A DNA stretch of 64,000 bases from Marinoscillum furvescens DSM 4134. GTDB lineage: Bacteria > Bacteroidota > Bacteroidia > Cytophagales > Cyclobacteriaceae. The DNA lies in contig NZ_QREG01000012.1 in the NCBI RefSeq assembly GCF_003386095.1, forward strand, positions 122,192 to 186,191, written 5' to 3'. The notes beneath the pieces are model-generated. The model was given only the letters and a program-made list of their open reading frames with translations. It made no database searches and was not told where the DNA came from. Position numbers and translations under genes: made by a program. This document shows positions 1-9,373 of this stretch, in pieces (position 1 is the first letter of the stretch; each line of letters begins with the position of its first letter).

Positions 1-1230
1 TATGGCAGAGCAAAACTAGCTCATATCAATGCGCACTATGACCTCCTGAAAGAGATCGAAATAGGAAGCCAGGTGTGGATGTCTCATGGGGATACCATTA
101 CCGAGTTGCCAGAAGATTTTCAGATCATCGCCAATACGGAGAGCATCCCTGTAGCGGCTTACAAAGTAGAAGATAAGCCTATTTATGGCATTCAATTTCA
201 TCCGGAAGTAACACATAGCCTCGATGGAAAAGCGCTGTTGAGAAATTTTGTAGTACACATTTGTGGGGCTGCTCAAGATTGGACTGCCGACATATTTGTA
301 GAAAATACGGTTCGTGAACTTCAAGAAAAACTTGGAGATGACAAGGTAGTGATGGGGCTGTCTGGAGGAGTGGACTCGTCTGTAGCTGCTACACTTATTC
401 ACCAGGCGATAGGTAAAAACCTTTATTGTATTTTTGTGGATAATGGTCTGCTTCGAAAGAATGAATTTGAGCAGGTGCTGGAATCTTATGAAGGCATGGG
501 CCTCAATGTAAAAGGAGTAGATGCCAAAGAGGACTTTTACAAGGCACTGGAAGGACTTACTGACCCTGAGGATAAGCGTAAAGCGATTGGTCGCGTGTTT
601 ATAGAAGTGTTTGACCGAGAGGCACATACGATCAAGGATGTGAAATGGCTAGGGCAGGGTACGATTTACCCAGATGTGATCGAGTCAGTATCTGTAAACG
701 GACCATCAGTTACTATCAAGTCTCACCACAATGTAGGCGGGCTTCCTGAGAAAATGAACCTGAAAGTAGTGGAGCCGCTCAATTTGCTTTTTAAAGATGA
801 AGTAAGAAATGTAGGCCGAGCTCTAGAAATCACTGACAATATTCTTGGTAGGCATCCATTTCCGGGACCAGGACTTGGAATTAGGATTTTAGGTGATATT
901 ACACCTGATAAAGTACGCATCTTACAAGAAGTGGACGATATCTTTATCTCAGGGTTAAAAGAAAACAACCTCTATGATGAAGTGTGGCAGGCAGGTGCTG
1001 TATTGTTACCTGTACAGTCTGTGGGTGTGATGGGAGATGAGCGTACCTACGAACAAGTGGTCGCGCTGCGCGCAGTTACAAGTCTGGATGGTATGACCGC
1101 CGACTGGGTACATTTGCCTTATGAGTTTCTAGCGGATACCTCCAATAAAATTATCAACCGTGTGAAGGGAGTAAATCGAGTGGTATACGACATCAGTAGT
1201 AAACCACCGGCAACTATTGAGTGGGAGTAA
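1..1230 (+). CDS. guaA: GMP synthase (glutamine-hydrolysing), 5'-truncated by window edge
   Basis: Converts XMP to GMP using glutamine and ATP, the last step of guanine nucleotide synthesis in the cytosol. The frame is open from base 1 and enters in the class I glutamine amidotransferase domain at YGRAKL; roughly the first 100 residues, including the catalytic Cys, lie outside the window. The amidotransferase His/Glu pair is seen in FHPEV. The ATP-pyrophosphatase P-loop GLSGGVDSS follows, then the C-terminal dimerisation domain ending PPATIEWE, as in family members. An ATG at 73 is internal and not the start. The next gene starts 32 bp downstream on the same strand. Identity is very secure; only the start is missing. 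Confidence 0.97.
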   Translation, partial: YGRAKLAHINAHYDLLKEIEIGSQVWMSHGDTITELPEDFQIIANTESIPVAAYKVEDKPIYGIQFHPEVTHSLDGKALLRNFVVHICGAAQDWTADIFVENTVRELQEKLGDDKVVMGLSGGVDSSVAATLIHQAIGKNLYCIFVDNGLLRKNEFEQVLESYEGMGLNVKGVDAKEDFYKALEGLTDPEDKRKAIGRVFIEVFDREAHTIKDVKWLGQGTIYPDVIESVSVNGPSVTIKSHHNVGGLPEKMNLKVVEPLNLLFKDEVRNVGRALEITDNILGRHPFPGPGLGIRILGDITPDKVRILQEVDDIFISGLKENNLYDEVWQAGAVLLPVQSVGVMGDERTYEQVVALRAVTSLDGMTADWVHLPYEFLADTSNKIINRVKGVNRVVYDISSKPPATIEWE

Positions 1231-1262
1231 TCGGCTATTATTATTAATTAACCAGTTGTGCT

Positions 1263-3125
1263 TTGAAAAATCTGATCCTAGTATTTACCCTTTCATTTTG
1301 GTTTTGTGGGGCTATGGCCCAAAGTGACCAATCTGAATACCTGGAGGCCAAGCGGCTTTTTGGTGAGAAGCGATATACAAGTGCTAAAGGAGCCTTCGGG
1401 GCCCTCAAAGACAGTGAAGTTTTTGGGGCTTATGCTCAGTTTTACTACGGTTTGTGTGCTTATCATCAGGGAAACTTCCAGCAGGCAGAGACCAGTTGGG
1501 AACAACTGCTGCAGAAGCACCCGAAATGGGAGCAGAAAATGGAGGTGGTTTTTTGGCTGGCATATGGCAACATGAGCAGTGGAGAGTATTTAAGAGGCTT
1601 ACGTTTTGCTAGTCTGTTGTCAGAGGAGTTTATGGATGCCGAGCGTGAAAAGGTTCTGGTACAGCAGTTTCTAAGTCCACTAGCTTTTGAGGAGCTCAAA
1701 GCACTGCATGATCAGTTTCCTAAAAGCCGACCGCTGGCAGAACTGGTAGCGGTTCGCATGGCTGGTTTGCCATTTGAAGAGCGCGATATGGCGTACATAC
1801 AATACCTGGCTACGCGATGGAATTTCGAACTCAATGACTTGTTAATGTCCGATTTGCCTTTGGTGAAAAAGGATACTTACAACATTGCCGTCCTATTACC
1901 TTTCTTGTTTGAATCATTGGATGATACTCGTGTGATTTCCCAAAACCGATTGGTGATGGATATGTATCAGGGAATGACGCTGGCAGAAGAAGAACTTGCC
2001 GCCAATGGCTTTCCTGTCAGCTTGTATCCGTACGATACCAAACGTAAAAAACAGGTAACATCAGAAATTCTAGAAAATGAAAGCTTAAAAGCTGCGGACC
2101 TAATTATCGGCCCGTTATATTCAGGACCAAATGAGGTGGTGAATATTTTCTCAGATACCAATAAAATCAATACAATAAACCCTCTTTCCTCTAATGGAGA
2201 GGTGATTGGAGATAATCCCTTTTCATTTTTGTTTAAACCCAGCTACCAAACCTTAGGTAGAAAGCTGGCGGAATTTGCTGCTACAGAAAATGAGGACAAT
2301 AAAAATGTGATGATTTTCTATGAAGGCTCTGCACGAGATTCTACGCTTGCAGGAGAGTACCGTAAGACTATTGAGGAAAAGGGTTTTAAGGTGTTGTTTT
2401 TCAGAGAGATAACCAAGGAGAACTCACGGGGCTTACTGGACACTTTGGTGGCAAAGTACACCGATTACCTTACAAAATCAGAAGCAGATTCTGTAAGTGA
2501 ACTGCCAGGAAGGTTTGTGAAAGACAGGAGGATCAGACAGGAAGAACTTGAGAAAAAGTGGGCAAATGACGAGTATGATTTGCCGGTGTCCTATGACGAT
2601 GACAACAACCCGATTGTATATTATCAGGAGCTTTTTACTATAAAACCTGACAGCATAGGACATATATTAGCAGCTACGCGTAGCAACCTGTTTGCCAACA
2701 ACCTCATTAGTGCTGTGGAAACCCGTGGAGACAGCATTAAGCTGTATGGATATGGTGACTGGCTGGACTTTACCATGTTATCCTTTCAGCAGCTAGATAG
2801 ATTGAAGGTGGCTATGGGACATCCAGACTATGTGGATGATGAAAGGTATGGACATGAACAGCTTCGCGAAAAATTCATTAAAAAATTTAAAACTAATCCC
2901 TCACTAAATCATTTTAGAGGTTACGAGTTGGTTTGGTATACCGGACAAATGCTACATACCTACGGCAAGTATTTTCAGAAAGGTTTGAGCGAGGGACGGT
3001 TCAATGCAGGACGTGTGTTTGAAGGATTCAAGTATGGTGTTCACAACGACAATCAAATCGTTCCTGTCGTAAGATTTAACAATGCTAAACTCGAAGTAGT
3101 CAATAGAGATACCTATGAAGATTGA
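1263..3125 (+). CDS. Exported TPR plus type-1 periplasmic-binding-fold protein (LpoA-like architecture)
   Basis: A 620-residue protein beginning at TTG with a signal peptide (hydrophobic stretch, cleavage after AMA at about residue 19). Residues about 25-160 are helical and TPR-like ([17 protein letters not shown], then W-Q-LL and P-W), a tetratricopeptide pattern. From about residue 205 (YNIAVLLPF) it matches the ABC-type amino-acid binding protein fold, with [10 protein letters not shown] in the usual place. TPR plus periplasmic-binding fold is the architecture of the E. coli penicillin-binding-protein activator LpoA, but there is no lipobox here and no transporter genes are adjacent. A role in envelope or peptidoglycan sensing is inference; a solute-binding role remains possible. 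Its stop overlaps the hemL start by 11 bp, so the two are probably co-translated. Confidence 0.8.
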   Translation: MKNLILVFTLSFWFCGAMAQSDQSEYLEAKRLFGEKRYTSAKGAFGALKDSEVFGAYAQFYYGLCAYHQGNFQQAETSWEQLLQKHPKWEQKMEVVFWLAYGNMSSGEYLRGLRFASLLSEEFMDAEREKVLVQQFLSPLAFEELKALHDQFPKSRPLAELVAVRMAGLPFEERDMAYIQYLATRWNFELNDLLMSDLPLVKKDTYNIAVLLPFLFESLDDTRVISQNRLVMDMYQGMTLAEEELAANGFPVSLYPYDTKRKKQVTSEILENESLKAADLIIGPLYSGPNEVVNIFSDTNKINTINPLSSNGEVIGDNPFSFLFKPSYQTLGRKLAEFAATENEDNKNVMIFYEGSARDSTLAGEYRKTIEEKGFKVLFFREITKENSRGLLDTLVAKYTDYLTKSEADSVSELPGRFVKDRRIRQEELEKKWANDEYDLPVSYDDDNNPIVYYQELFTIKPDSIGHILAATRSNLFANNLISAVETRGDSIKLYGYGDWLDFTMLSFQQLDRLKVAMGHPDYVDDERYGHEQLREKFIKKFKTNPSLNHFRGYELVWYTGQMLHTYGKYFQKGLSEGRFNAGRVFEGFKYGVHNDNQIVPVVRFNNAKLEVVNRDTYED

Positions 3126-4419
3126 AAAAAGTAAGTCACTTTTTAGCAGAGCAAAAAATTATATCCCAGGGGGAGTTAACTCTCCGGTCAGGGCTTTTAA
3201 AGCTGTAGGAGGGGATCCGATCTTCTTCAAGTCAGCTAGCGGAGCCTATATGTACGACGAGGATGGCAATAAGTACATAGACATGATCAACTCCTGGGGA
3301 CCAATGATCCTGGGCCATGCACATGAAGAGGTAGAAGAGGCTATTATCAAAGCTGTTAGAAATTCTCCTTCGTTTGGAGCACCGGCTGAGCGTGAGTTGT
3401 TGATAGCGGAGCTGATATGTGAAATGGTGCCATCTGTAGAGCGTGTGCGCATGGTCAACAGTGGGACAGAAGCTACTATGTCTGCTATAAGGGTAGCCCG
3501 CGGGTATACTGGTAGAGATAAGATTATCAAATTTGACGGATGCTACCACGGTCATGGTGATTCATTTTTGATAGCGGCTGGCAGTGGAGCCATGACGATG
3601 GGTACGCCTAATAGCCCTGGGGTAACGGCCGGTACAGCGAAAGACACCTTGCAGGCAAATTTTAATGATCTGGAAGGAGTGAAGCAAGTAGTGGCAGATA
3701 ATAAAGATGAAATAGCTGCGATCATTCTAGAGCCTGTGCCGGGCAATATGGGATGTGTTTTGCCTCAGCAGGGATTTCTAGAGGGCTTACGCCAACTTTG
3801 TGATGAAGAAGGTATCGTACTGATCTTCGATGAGGTGATGAGCGGATTTAGGTTAGCTAAGGGGGGAGCTCAGGAGCGTCTCGGTGTTATTCCTGATATG
3901 ACTACTCTTGGTAAAATCATAGGTGGAGGCATGCCAGTAGGTGCGTATGGTGGCAAAAAGGAAATCATGGACTATGTATCGCCACAGGGCCCGGTGTATC
4001 AAGCAGGGACACTTTCCGGAAATCCGGTAGCTATGGCGGCAGGTCATACAATCCTTAATTATTTGTATGATCATCCTGAAACCTATGGCAAGCTAGAGTC
4101 TAACACAAAGAAAATTGTAGCTGGGTACAAAGAAACATTGGACGTATTGGGGCTGGATATGACCATCAATCAGATTGGTAGCATGTACAGCTTGTTTTTT
4201 ACTGATTCTCAGGTTACTGACTTTGAGAGTGCTAAAAAGTGTGATACTGCAGCCTTTGGTCAGTACTTTAATTTAATGCTCCAACATGGCATCTACCTGG
4301 CGCCTTCTCAGTTCGAAACGTTGTTTGTTTCAGCCGTATTGAGCGATGAGGATATTCAGGACATAATCAGCGCAAATGATGAATGCCTACGCGCAGTAAT
4401 GGACGTAGCAGCAAACTAA
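3115..4419 (+). CDS. hemL: Glutamate-1-semialdehyde 2,1-aminomutase
   Basis: PLP enzyme that isomerises glutamate-1-semialdehyde to 5-aminolevulinate in the C5 haem/tetrapyrrole pathway. The 434 aa are full length for the family. Landmarks: N-terminal [10 protein letters not shown], substrate-loop motif [12 protein letters not shown], cofactor region [18 protein letters not shown], and the Schiff-base lysine in [15 protein letters not shown]. The ATG overlaps the end of the preceding gene by 11 bp. A strong intrinsic terminator follows 22 bp after the stop. No other haem genes are in the window. Confidence 0.97.
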   Translation: MKIEKSKSLFSRAKNYIPGGVNSPVRAFKAVGGDPIFFKSASGAYMYDEDGNKYIDMINSWGPMILGHAHEEVEEAIIKAVRNSPSFGAPAERELLIAELICEMVPSVERVRMVNSGTEATMSAIRVARGYTGRDKIIKFDGCYHGHGDSFLIAAGSGAMTMGTPNSPGVTAGTAKDTLQANFNDLEGVKQVVADNKDEIAAIILEPVPGNMGCVLPQQGFLEGLRQLCDEEGIVLIFDEVMSGFRLAKGGAQERLGVIPDMTTLGKIIGGGMPVGAYGGKKEIMDYVSPQGPVYQAGTLSGNPVAMAAGHTILNYLYDHPETYGKLESNTKKIVAGYKETLDVLGLDMTINQIGSMYSLFFTDSQVTDFESAKKCDTAAFGQYFNLMLQHGIYLAPSQFETLFVSAVLSDEDIQDIISANDECLRAVMDVAAN

Positions 4420-4440
4420 AGCTACCAAAACATGGTCAAG

Positions 4441-4475
4441 GCCTTCACAATTACTACATTGTGAAGGCTTTTTTT
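4441..4475 (+). terminator. Intrinsic terminator of the guaA-hemL transcription unit
   Basis: Perfect 11-bp stem (4441-4451 with 4458-4468), a 6-nt loop and a run of seven T. It lies directly after hemL on the + strand and extends into the last codon of the opposing gene. Confidence 0.9.
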
Positions 4476-4710
4476 ATTTTGTCAGAGCATTCCAGAGCTC
4501 TTGCCATTCAGAATCTAAACTTCCATTGTACTCTGGCTTCCCTGCACGCGCATACCAGTAGCGAGCATTGCTTACATCTCCTTCTTTTTTATGCAAGTAT
4601 GCATGAATCCATGCTGCTTCTGCGGTAGGGAGGTCCTGAATAAGGTCGTGTGCCTTGTCCCACAGGCCTTCTTTGTCAGCTTCTAGTGATTGTTTGTAGA
4701 TGTCTTCCAT
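4474..4710 (-). CDS. Small conserved TPR-like protein of unknown function
   Basis: 78 aa, acidic, no signal peptide or membrane segment. Pattern: EADKEGLWDKAHDLIQDL, AAWIHAYLHKKEGD, NARYWYARAGKP. This resembles two helix-turn-helix units as in TPR/Sel1 proteins, with regularly spaced Trp, Ala and Tyr. It is the last gene of the long minus-strand operon, 22 bp after the glycosyltransferase. Probably cytosolic and a protein-interaction module; no function can be assigned. Confidence 0.75.
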   Translation of the reverse strand: MEDIYKQSLEADKEGLWDKAHDLIQDLPTAEAAWIHAYLHKKEGDVSNARYWYARAGKPEYNGSLDSEWQELWNALTK

Positions 4711-4732
4711 AGTTTTTAGTGCTTGCGCAAAG

Positions 4733-5683
4733 CTATAAATACCACCAGTGTCGTCCTTGTTCTAATCCATTTTCATGCAAAAATGCTTCTATCTTCTTTC
4801 GTTGAGCAGGATCTGGCCAAACAGCTACCAGCAGCTTCACATCTTTCACAGCTGTAAGGGATTGATAGTTGGTAAGGTCAAATTGCCGAAATGGAATGTT
4901 TTCAGATTTTAGAATGTGTTTGGTAAGCTGGGATTTGAGGTTGTTGCCCCAAAGGCACAGGTTTCCATTTTGAAGGTCCAATTCTATGAATTTTTGAATC
5001 TTCAGGTTGAAAAATGCTCTTTGCTGGTAGTTAGAATTGTTTCTAGAAGTACGATCAGGGTGTTCACGCCAATAGAGCGTCACTTTTGGAATACAGTGGA
5101 TGTGAAAACCTTTCTGATACCAGTCAAAAACCAGATCGTAATCCTCAGGATATTGCAATTGGTTTAGATCTAACTCTTCGCGTCTGATCATCCAATTAGG
5201 AGAGGCAATTACGCATTCGCGGTAGACTTGAGTCCACTGTCGGTTTTGTAGGTTGATATCATTGATCCATTCCTCATAGGCACGATATCCATCAGATACT
5301 TTTAAGCCAAAATACCTGATCAGCCCAGTCACAATTGTTTTAGTTGGTTGGCTGGAGATCGCATTTACCATGAGTTGGATGCGGTCCTTAGGCATCAGGT
5401 CATCGGCATCCATACGGGTCACGTAGCTACCATTGGCCTGGGATAAGGCATATTCCAGAGCTGGTAAAATTCCCTGACCAGGATTTGTATACTGGCGTAT
5501 ACGTGAATCCTCACCGCAAAAAGAAGAGATGATATCCACCGTAGAGTCTGTGCTGTGATCGTCTACAATAATGAGCTCCCAGTCGCTGTACGATTGTTCA
5601 GATATAGAGCTCACGGTTTCATTTATGAATTTCTCTCCATTTTTGACCGGCATTAGGATGGATACTGTCACTACACTGCTCAA
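4733..5683 (-). CDS. Family 2 glycosyltransferase (GT-A fold)
   Basis: 316-residue inverting glycosyltransferase. The N-terminus VSILMPVKNGEKFI and the segment ELIIVDDHSTDST are the nucleotide-sugar binding Rossmann part of GT2 enzymes. The metal-binding DxD is in TRMDADDLMPKDR at about residues 95-100. No transmembrane helices are seen, so it is probably cytosolic or peripheral. Donor and acceptor are unknown; surface glycan or glycolipid synthesis would fit the kdsB gene in the same operon. Its start overlaps the end of the upstream MutS-like gene by 4 bp, so the two are translationally coupled. Confidence 0.9.
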   Translation of the reverse strand: MSSVVTVSILMPVKNGEKFINETVSSISEQSYSDWELIIVDDHSTDSTVDIISSFCGEDSRIRQYTNPGQGILPALEYALSQANGSYVTRMDADDLMPKDRIQLMVNAISSQPTKTIVTGLIRYFGLKVSDGYRAYEEWINDINLQNRQWTQVYRECVIASPNWMIRREELDLNQLQYPEDYDLVFDWYQKGFHIHCIPKVTLYWREHPDRTSRNNSNYQQRAFFNLKIQKFIELDLQNGNLCLWGNNLKSQLTKHILKSENIPFRQFDLTNYQSLTAVKDVKLLVAVWPDPAQRKKIEAFLHENGLEQGRHWWYL

Positions 5684-7473
5684 TTGAGGATTCCCATGTT
5701 TTTCATTAATTGTGCTGCATTGAAACTTTTGCAGGCACCAGGGGTGAGTTTGTAATCAAAATGAATTTTACTGCCTTCGATACTGCTGTTAAAACTGAAA
5801 TTGCGAATGCGCTCATCCTGCTCAGCTATTTTGGCCAATGCCAAATCATGGGTGGAGATTAGTCCCATTGATGTAGTGTTTACTAACTTTTCTATGAGCC
5901 CAACAGCACCGATATGTCGATCTTGTGAATTTGTTCCTTTGAGTATCTCGTCCAGCAAGTAGCAAACTTCATTACCACCTTTCAATAGCTGCAGCAAGTG
6001 CTGAAGTCTTTTTAATTCTGCATAAAATGAACTGGTGTTTTCTGAAAGGTTGTCACGGGTGCGCATCGAAGTGAATATCTGCAAAGGCTTGAAAGTCAGA
6101 GACTTGGATTTCGTAGGCAATCCTAGATGGCCCAGCAGTAAATTGGTGCCAAGTGTCCGTTGAAAGGTGGATTTTCCTGACATGTTTGAGCCCGTGATGA
6201 TGTCCAGACTGCCCTGCTGGTTTATGTCAAACTCATTGCTTACAGCCTGATGAGGGTGCATCAATGGGTGTTTGAGTTGTTGTGCAGAGATGTTCCATTG
6301 TTCGGTAACACTCGGGTAGGTGTCTTCAGAGTTAGCTGCTGCATGTGCTGCCAGGCTTACATACGCTTCTGTTTCATGAACAAGGTCTAGCCATTCATTG
6401 AGTTCATCTCGATGAAGTATCTTCCATTTTTCTAATCGCAGTAAAATGAACACATCCAATACGAAGAGCACGTCAAGTAAAATAAAGAAGATGTTTGCTC
6501 GAGTATTGATACGTGCCGTAATGGCCTGCAATTCATTGATGGCAGCAAGAGCTTTGGAGTGTTCTAGTTGCTGTCTTATCTGTGCGACTCTACCGTTTTG
6601 AGCAGGGGTCGTTAATATATGGGCAATCAGGCCTTTATATGATTTTACTAAATAATCTGCTTCATCCAAGCCTTTGCTTTGTACCGTGAGTGAGCGGATC
6701 ACTGTACTTAGCAGCAAGATGTTAAATACTACAGACAGGTAAATGATTTGATATGGGTAACCACCCGAAAAGATAAGCAGTGAAGTAATCAGGGTGCTAA
6801 GCACTCCTAATACACCTAAAGCAAACAGTATTTTACGGCGTGAGTGGAAAGAAGTGGGTAAAGAAGTCCAGGTAGCAAGATGTTCTGCATTAAGCTGTGG
6901 CTTGTTTTTCTTTTTTTGGAGTGTCATCAACCTGGAAATGGCCTGAAATTTTTGAAGCCAGTCAATATTCGGGGTAAGAGCTTTAATGGTAGATTGTCGC
7001 TCCAGAATGGTAGTAGCAGAAACTGTTTTTTGCATCCAGCCAGCGAGTAACTCGCGAGCATCAGTTAGAGAAGTTCTGTTTAACAATTGGAATAACGAGT
7101 GATTGCCAAACACATCTAAATCGGTAGTATATGGGTGATGATCATCTTGATATTCTTTGCCAGGAGGGAAGTGCTCAAGTTTGAGGTCCAATCGCAGCAA
7201 TTCTTCTTCGTTGATAGTGGAAAGCATGCCAGCAAACTTGCGGGCCTTATGGTGTGCCCGGTATTTCATGACTAGAGCATAAAATAGCAAACTTGAAGCT
7301 ATGAATGACGCCAGATAGATCATTCGGTCCGTTTGGAAATAGGAGATGATTAAGTAGGCGCCTGCTATAAATGTAAGTCCACGAAACAGGGAAAAGGCTT
7401 TGAAGCGCTTGTCATGATACTCAAATTGAGCTTGGTATTGGGATTGTTTAGAGTTGAATAATTGGTGAGCCAT
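5680..7473 (-). CDS. Membrane-anchored MutS-like ATPase
   Basis: 597 aa. The C-terminal third is a MutS-type ABC ATPase: Walker A GSNMSGKST at about residue 428, Walker B in CYLLDEILKGTN, switch motif STHDLAL. The N-terminal part lacks the MutS mismatch-recognition domain and instead has hydrophobic segments near residues 30-70 and 215-260, plus a third near 330. Families like this are often auto-annotated as mismatch repair protein MutS, but this is neither MutS1 nor MutS2 (a true mutS2 is at 24.4 kb). A DNA-repair role is not supported by the sequence. It sits between DUF3667 (10 bp gap) and the GT2 gene (4 bp overlap). Confidence 0.88.
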   Translation of the reverse strand: MAHQLFNSKQSQYQAQFEYHDKRFKAFSLFRGLTFIAGAYLIISYFQTDRMIYLASFIASSLLFYALVMKYRAHHKARKFAGMLSTINEEELLRLDLKLEHFPPGKEYQDDHHPYTTDLDVFGNHSLFQLLNRTSLTDARELLAGWMQKTVSATTILERQSTIKALTPNIDWLQKFQAISRLMTLQKKKNKPQLNAEHLATWTSLPTSFHSRRKILFALGVLGVLSTLITSLLIFSGGYPYQIIYLSVVFNILLLSTVIRSLTVQSKGLDEADYLVKSYKGLIAHILTTPAQNGRVAQIRQQLEHSKALAAINELQAITARINTRANIFFILLDVLFVLDVFILLRLEKWKILHRDELNEWLDLVHETEAYVSLAAHAAANSEDTYPSVTEQWNISAQQLKHPLMHPHQAVSNEFDINQQGSLDIITGSNMSGKSTFQRTLGTNLLLGHLGLPTKSKSLTFKPLQIFTSMRTRDNLSENTSSFYAELKRLQHLLQLLKGGNEVCYLLDEILKGTNSQDRHIGAVGLIEKLVNTTSMGLISTHDLALAKIAEQDERIRNFSFNSSIEGSKIHFDYKLTPGACKSFNAAQLMKNMGILN

Positions 7474-7483
7474 TTGCAGGTCT

Positions 7484-8482
7484 TTAATAGAATAACAAGC
7501 TGATTAGTATTTCCATTGCCAAGCCTATAGTCAGGCATATAGAATAGCCAAAAGCAATGAGAATGGATTTACCAATTGCTGTTTTCCATTTTAGCTGATA
7601 AGTATTTTTTAGTGATATCAGAAGGTAAACCATCACAGTGCCCAAAATGTATTCCTCTTGTATGGCCATGTCGATGATTTCTGAAATCCACATGATCGTG
7701 AGTATAACAAAGGCAAAGCTGTGCAGGTGTAGACTATGTACCAGGTGATTGATATAGAGTCTTTTTCTAAATAGTAATTTGAGCAGTAAGGCAAAAACTG
7801 GTAACAGGAAAAACATCATGATCGGGATGTTTTTTAGCAGGTACTGGTTGACAGAGGCCAGGTCTGCCTTCATTAGTTTGATGATTTGCCTGACTATTTT
7901 TCGAGTGATGTAGGTGTTTTCAGCATTGTGAACTGCGTCTTCAATTTCGGCAACGGTATACTCGTTTTTATCCTTAGTCATTTCTCGAATGACTTGCCAG
8001 TCTCGTTGGTTAATTGGCCAGGACGGGCCTCCACCTAATGAATCCTTCAATAGGGTATCACCCTTTATTTCATCCAGCGTGAGGATGTCAGGGTTGTCTT
8101 CTATGGGTTTGGGTAGCACACTGGTAGTGGTGTTTTTTGATTGGAAGATACCGGGGTCTCTTTCACGCGTACTTAGGTTGAGAAAGAAAAAATGAACCAG
8201 GCTTAGGACCAGGTAGAGTCTTATAGGGTTGGCATAGTGTACTCGCTTGCCGGCCATAAACTCGGAGGTGAGTGTTCCGGGTTTCAAAAAGAATGGATAA
8301 ATGCTTCGTCCAAAGCGCGAGTCAAAAGAGAAATAATTCGCAAAAAAATCACCGAGAAGTTCTCTGAAGCTTATTTGACGGTCGTTGTTTTCCTGGCCAC
8401 ATGCCGGGCAGTAGTCAAACGATATGTCTAATGGTCGGCCACAGTTGAGGCAAGAGTCAGTCTTGTTTTTCCTTCTTTTCAT
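7484..8482 (-). CDS. DUF3667 zinc-ribbon membrane protein
   Basis: 332 aa. A small N-terminal zinc ribbon is formed by C11xxC14 and C25xxC28. It is followed by the DUF3667 signature around FRELLGDFFANYF and PGTLTSEFMAGKRV, then about five hydrophobic segments (near 85-110, 220-240, 250-275, 280-300, 305-330). The family is nearly restricted to Bacteroidota and has no known function. It probably lies in the inner membrane with the ribbon in the cytosol. The start overlaps the upstream 61-aa gene by 26 bp. Confidence 0.9.
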   Translation of the reverse strand: MKRRKNKTDSCLNCGRPLDISFDYCPACGQENNDRQISFRELLGDFFANYFSFDSRFGRSIYPFFLKPGTLTSEFMAGKRVHYANPIRLYLVLSLVHFFFLNLSTRERDPGIFQSKNTTTSVLPKPIEDNPDILTLDEIKGDTLLKDSLGGGPSWPINQRDWQVIREMTKDKNEYTVAEIEDAVHNAENTYITRKIVRQIIKLMKADLASVNQYLLKNIPIMMFFLLPVFALLLKLLFRKRLYINHLVHSLHLHSFAFVILTIMWISEIIDMAIQEEYILGTVMVYLLISLKNTYQLKWKTAIGKSILIAFGYSICLTIGLAMEILISLLFY

Positions 8483-8642
8483 AACGCCGTAAAAAGTAGT
8501 TGCTAATCCATGCCAGAGCTATGGCTCCCATGGCCCAAAGGGTATATTCCAGATTGCCTTCGGTACTTCGGAGTGAAAGCCAGAAGAACACAACGGCTAC
8601 CCCCATGAGCAACCATGTGAATAGTTTTAATGCTTTTTTCAT
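8457..8642 (-). CDS. Small two-helix membrane protein
   Basis: 61 aa with two hydrophobic stretches (about 8-24 and 32-50), a short polar connector and a Lys/Glu-rich tail. No family recognised. Its reality is supported by 4-bp overlap with kdsB upstream and 26-bp overlap with DUF3667 downstream, both typical of coupled genes in this operon. Confidence 0.7.
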   Translation of the reverse strand: MKKALKLFTWLLMGVAVVFFWLSLRSTEGNLEYTLWAMGAIALAWISNYFLRRYEKKEKQD

Positions 8643-9373
8643 TTAGAATAGATGTTTTCAAGATGTGCTACATCAGCCATGGTATCCACCATTTGGCTGT
8701 CTAGTGTGGTTATGCCTACCTGTATGCTGTAGCCATTTTCCATCCAGCGCAGTTGCTCCAATGACTCTGCTTGCTCCAGCTTGCCAGGAGGCAGTTGGTT
8801 GATTTTAGGAAGTATATCTGACCTGTAAGCATAAAGCCCAATGTGCTTATAAAAATCATGGTGGGCTAGCAAGTTGCTATTATGATCTCGAAGGTAAGGA
8901 ATGCAGGTTCTGCTAAAATAGAGCGCTTTACCCGTCCGGTCGAAGGTTACCTTGATTTTTGAAGGATCATGAAGAGTGGCTTCCTGCGTTATTTTTTTTG
9001 CAAGGGTGGCCAGTTCGACGTTCCCATCCAGCGTATCGCACAGCAGGTCTATTTGGTCGGGATGTACATAGGGCTCGTCTCCTTGTATGTTTACCACATA
9101 GTCGTATTCGGGGTAGGTCTGCAAGACTTCTCCGCAGCGTTCGGTACCGTTGCGGTGTGTACTGGAAGTCATTAGCACATTTCCACCTATGTGGGTGATT
9201 TCATCAGCTATACGATGATCATCTGTGGCTACCACTACACGAGCAAGCAGCTTACTCTGTACGGCTTGTTCGTATACACGTCGAATCATAGGCTTTCCAT
9301 TGATCGGAATTAGCGGCTTACCAGGAAGCCTTTTGGAGCCCATTCGCGAAGGTATGATCCCGAGGATTTTCAT
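8639..9373 (-). CDS. kdsB: 3-deoxy-manno-octulosonate cytidylyltransferase (CMP-Kdo synthetase)
   Basis: Activates Kdo with CTP to give CMP-Kdo, the donor for the lipopolysaccharide inner core; cytosolic. The 244 aa match the family length. The N-terminal IIPSRMGSKRLPGKPL is the CTP-binding loop, followed by VVATDD, NVLMTSSTHRNGTER and VNIQGDEP, all diagnostic. It overlaps nfeD by 4 bp and is followed by the small membrane gene with 4 bp overlap. Finding it in an operon with a GT2 enzyme is consistent with surface glycan synthesis, though the other genes there are not LPS genes. Confidence 0.96.
   Translation of the reverse strand: MKILGIIPSRMGSKRLPGKPLIPINGKPMIRRVYEQAVQSKLLARVVVATDDHRIADEITHIGGNVLMTSSTHRNGTERCGEVLQTYPEYDYVVNIQGDEPYVHPDQIDLLCDTLDGNVELATLAKKITQEATLHDPSKIKVTFDRTGKALYFSRTCIPYLRDHNSNLLAHHDFYKHIGLYAYRSDILPKINQLPPGKLEQAESLEQLRWMENGYSIQVGITTLDSQMVDTMADVAHLENIYSK

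Noticed and set aside
16..627. Long open frame on the minus strand opposite guaA
   Set aside because: It is antisense to a clear guaA reading frame; the protein has no recognisable domain and reflects codon bias of guaA.
5680..7473. Canonical mismatch repair MutS
   Set aside because: The N-terminal mismatch-recognition domain is absent and replaced by hydrophobic segments; a real mutS2 is at 24356.
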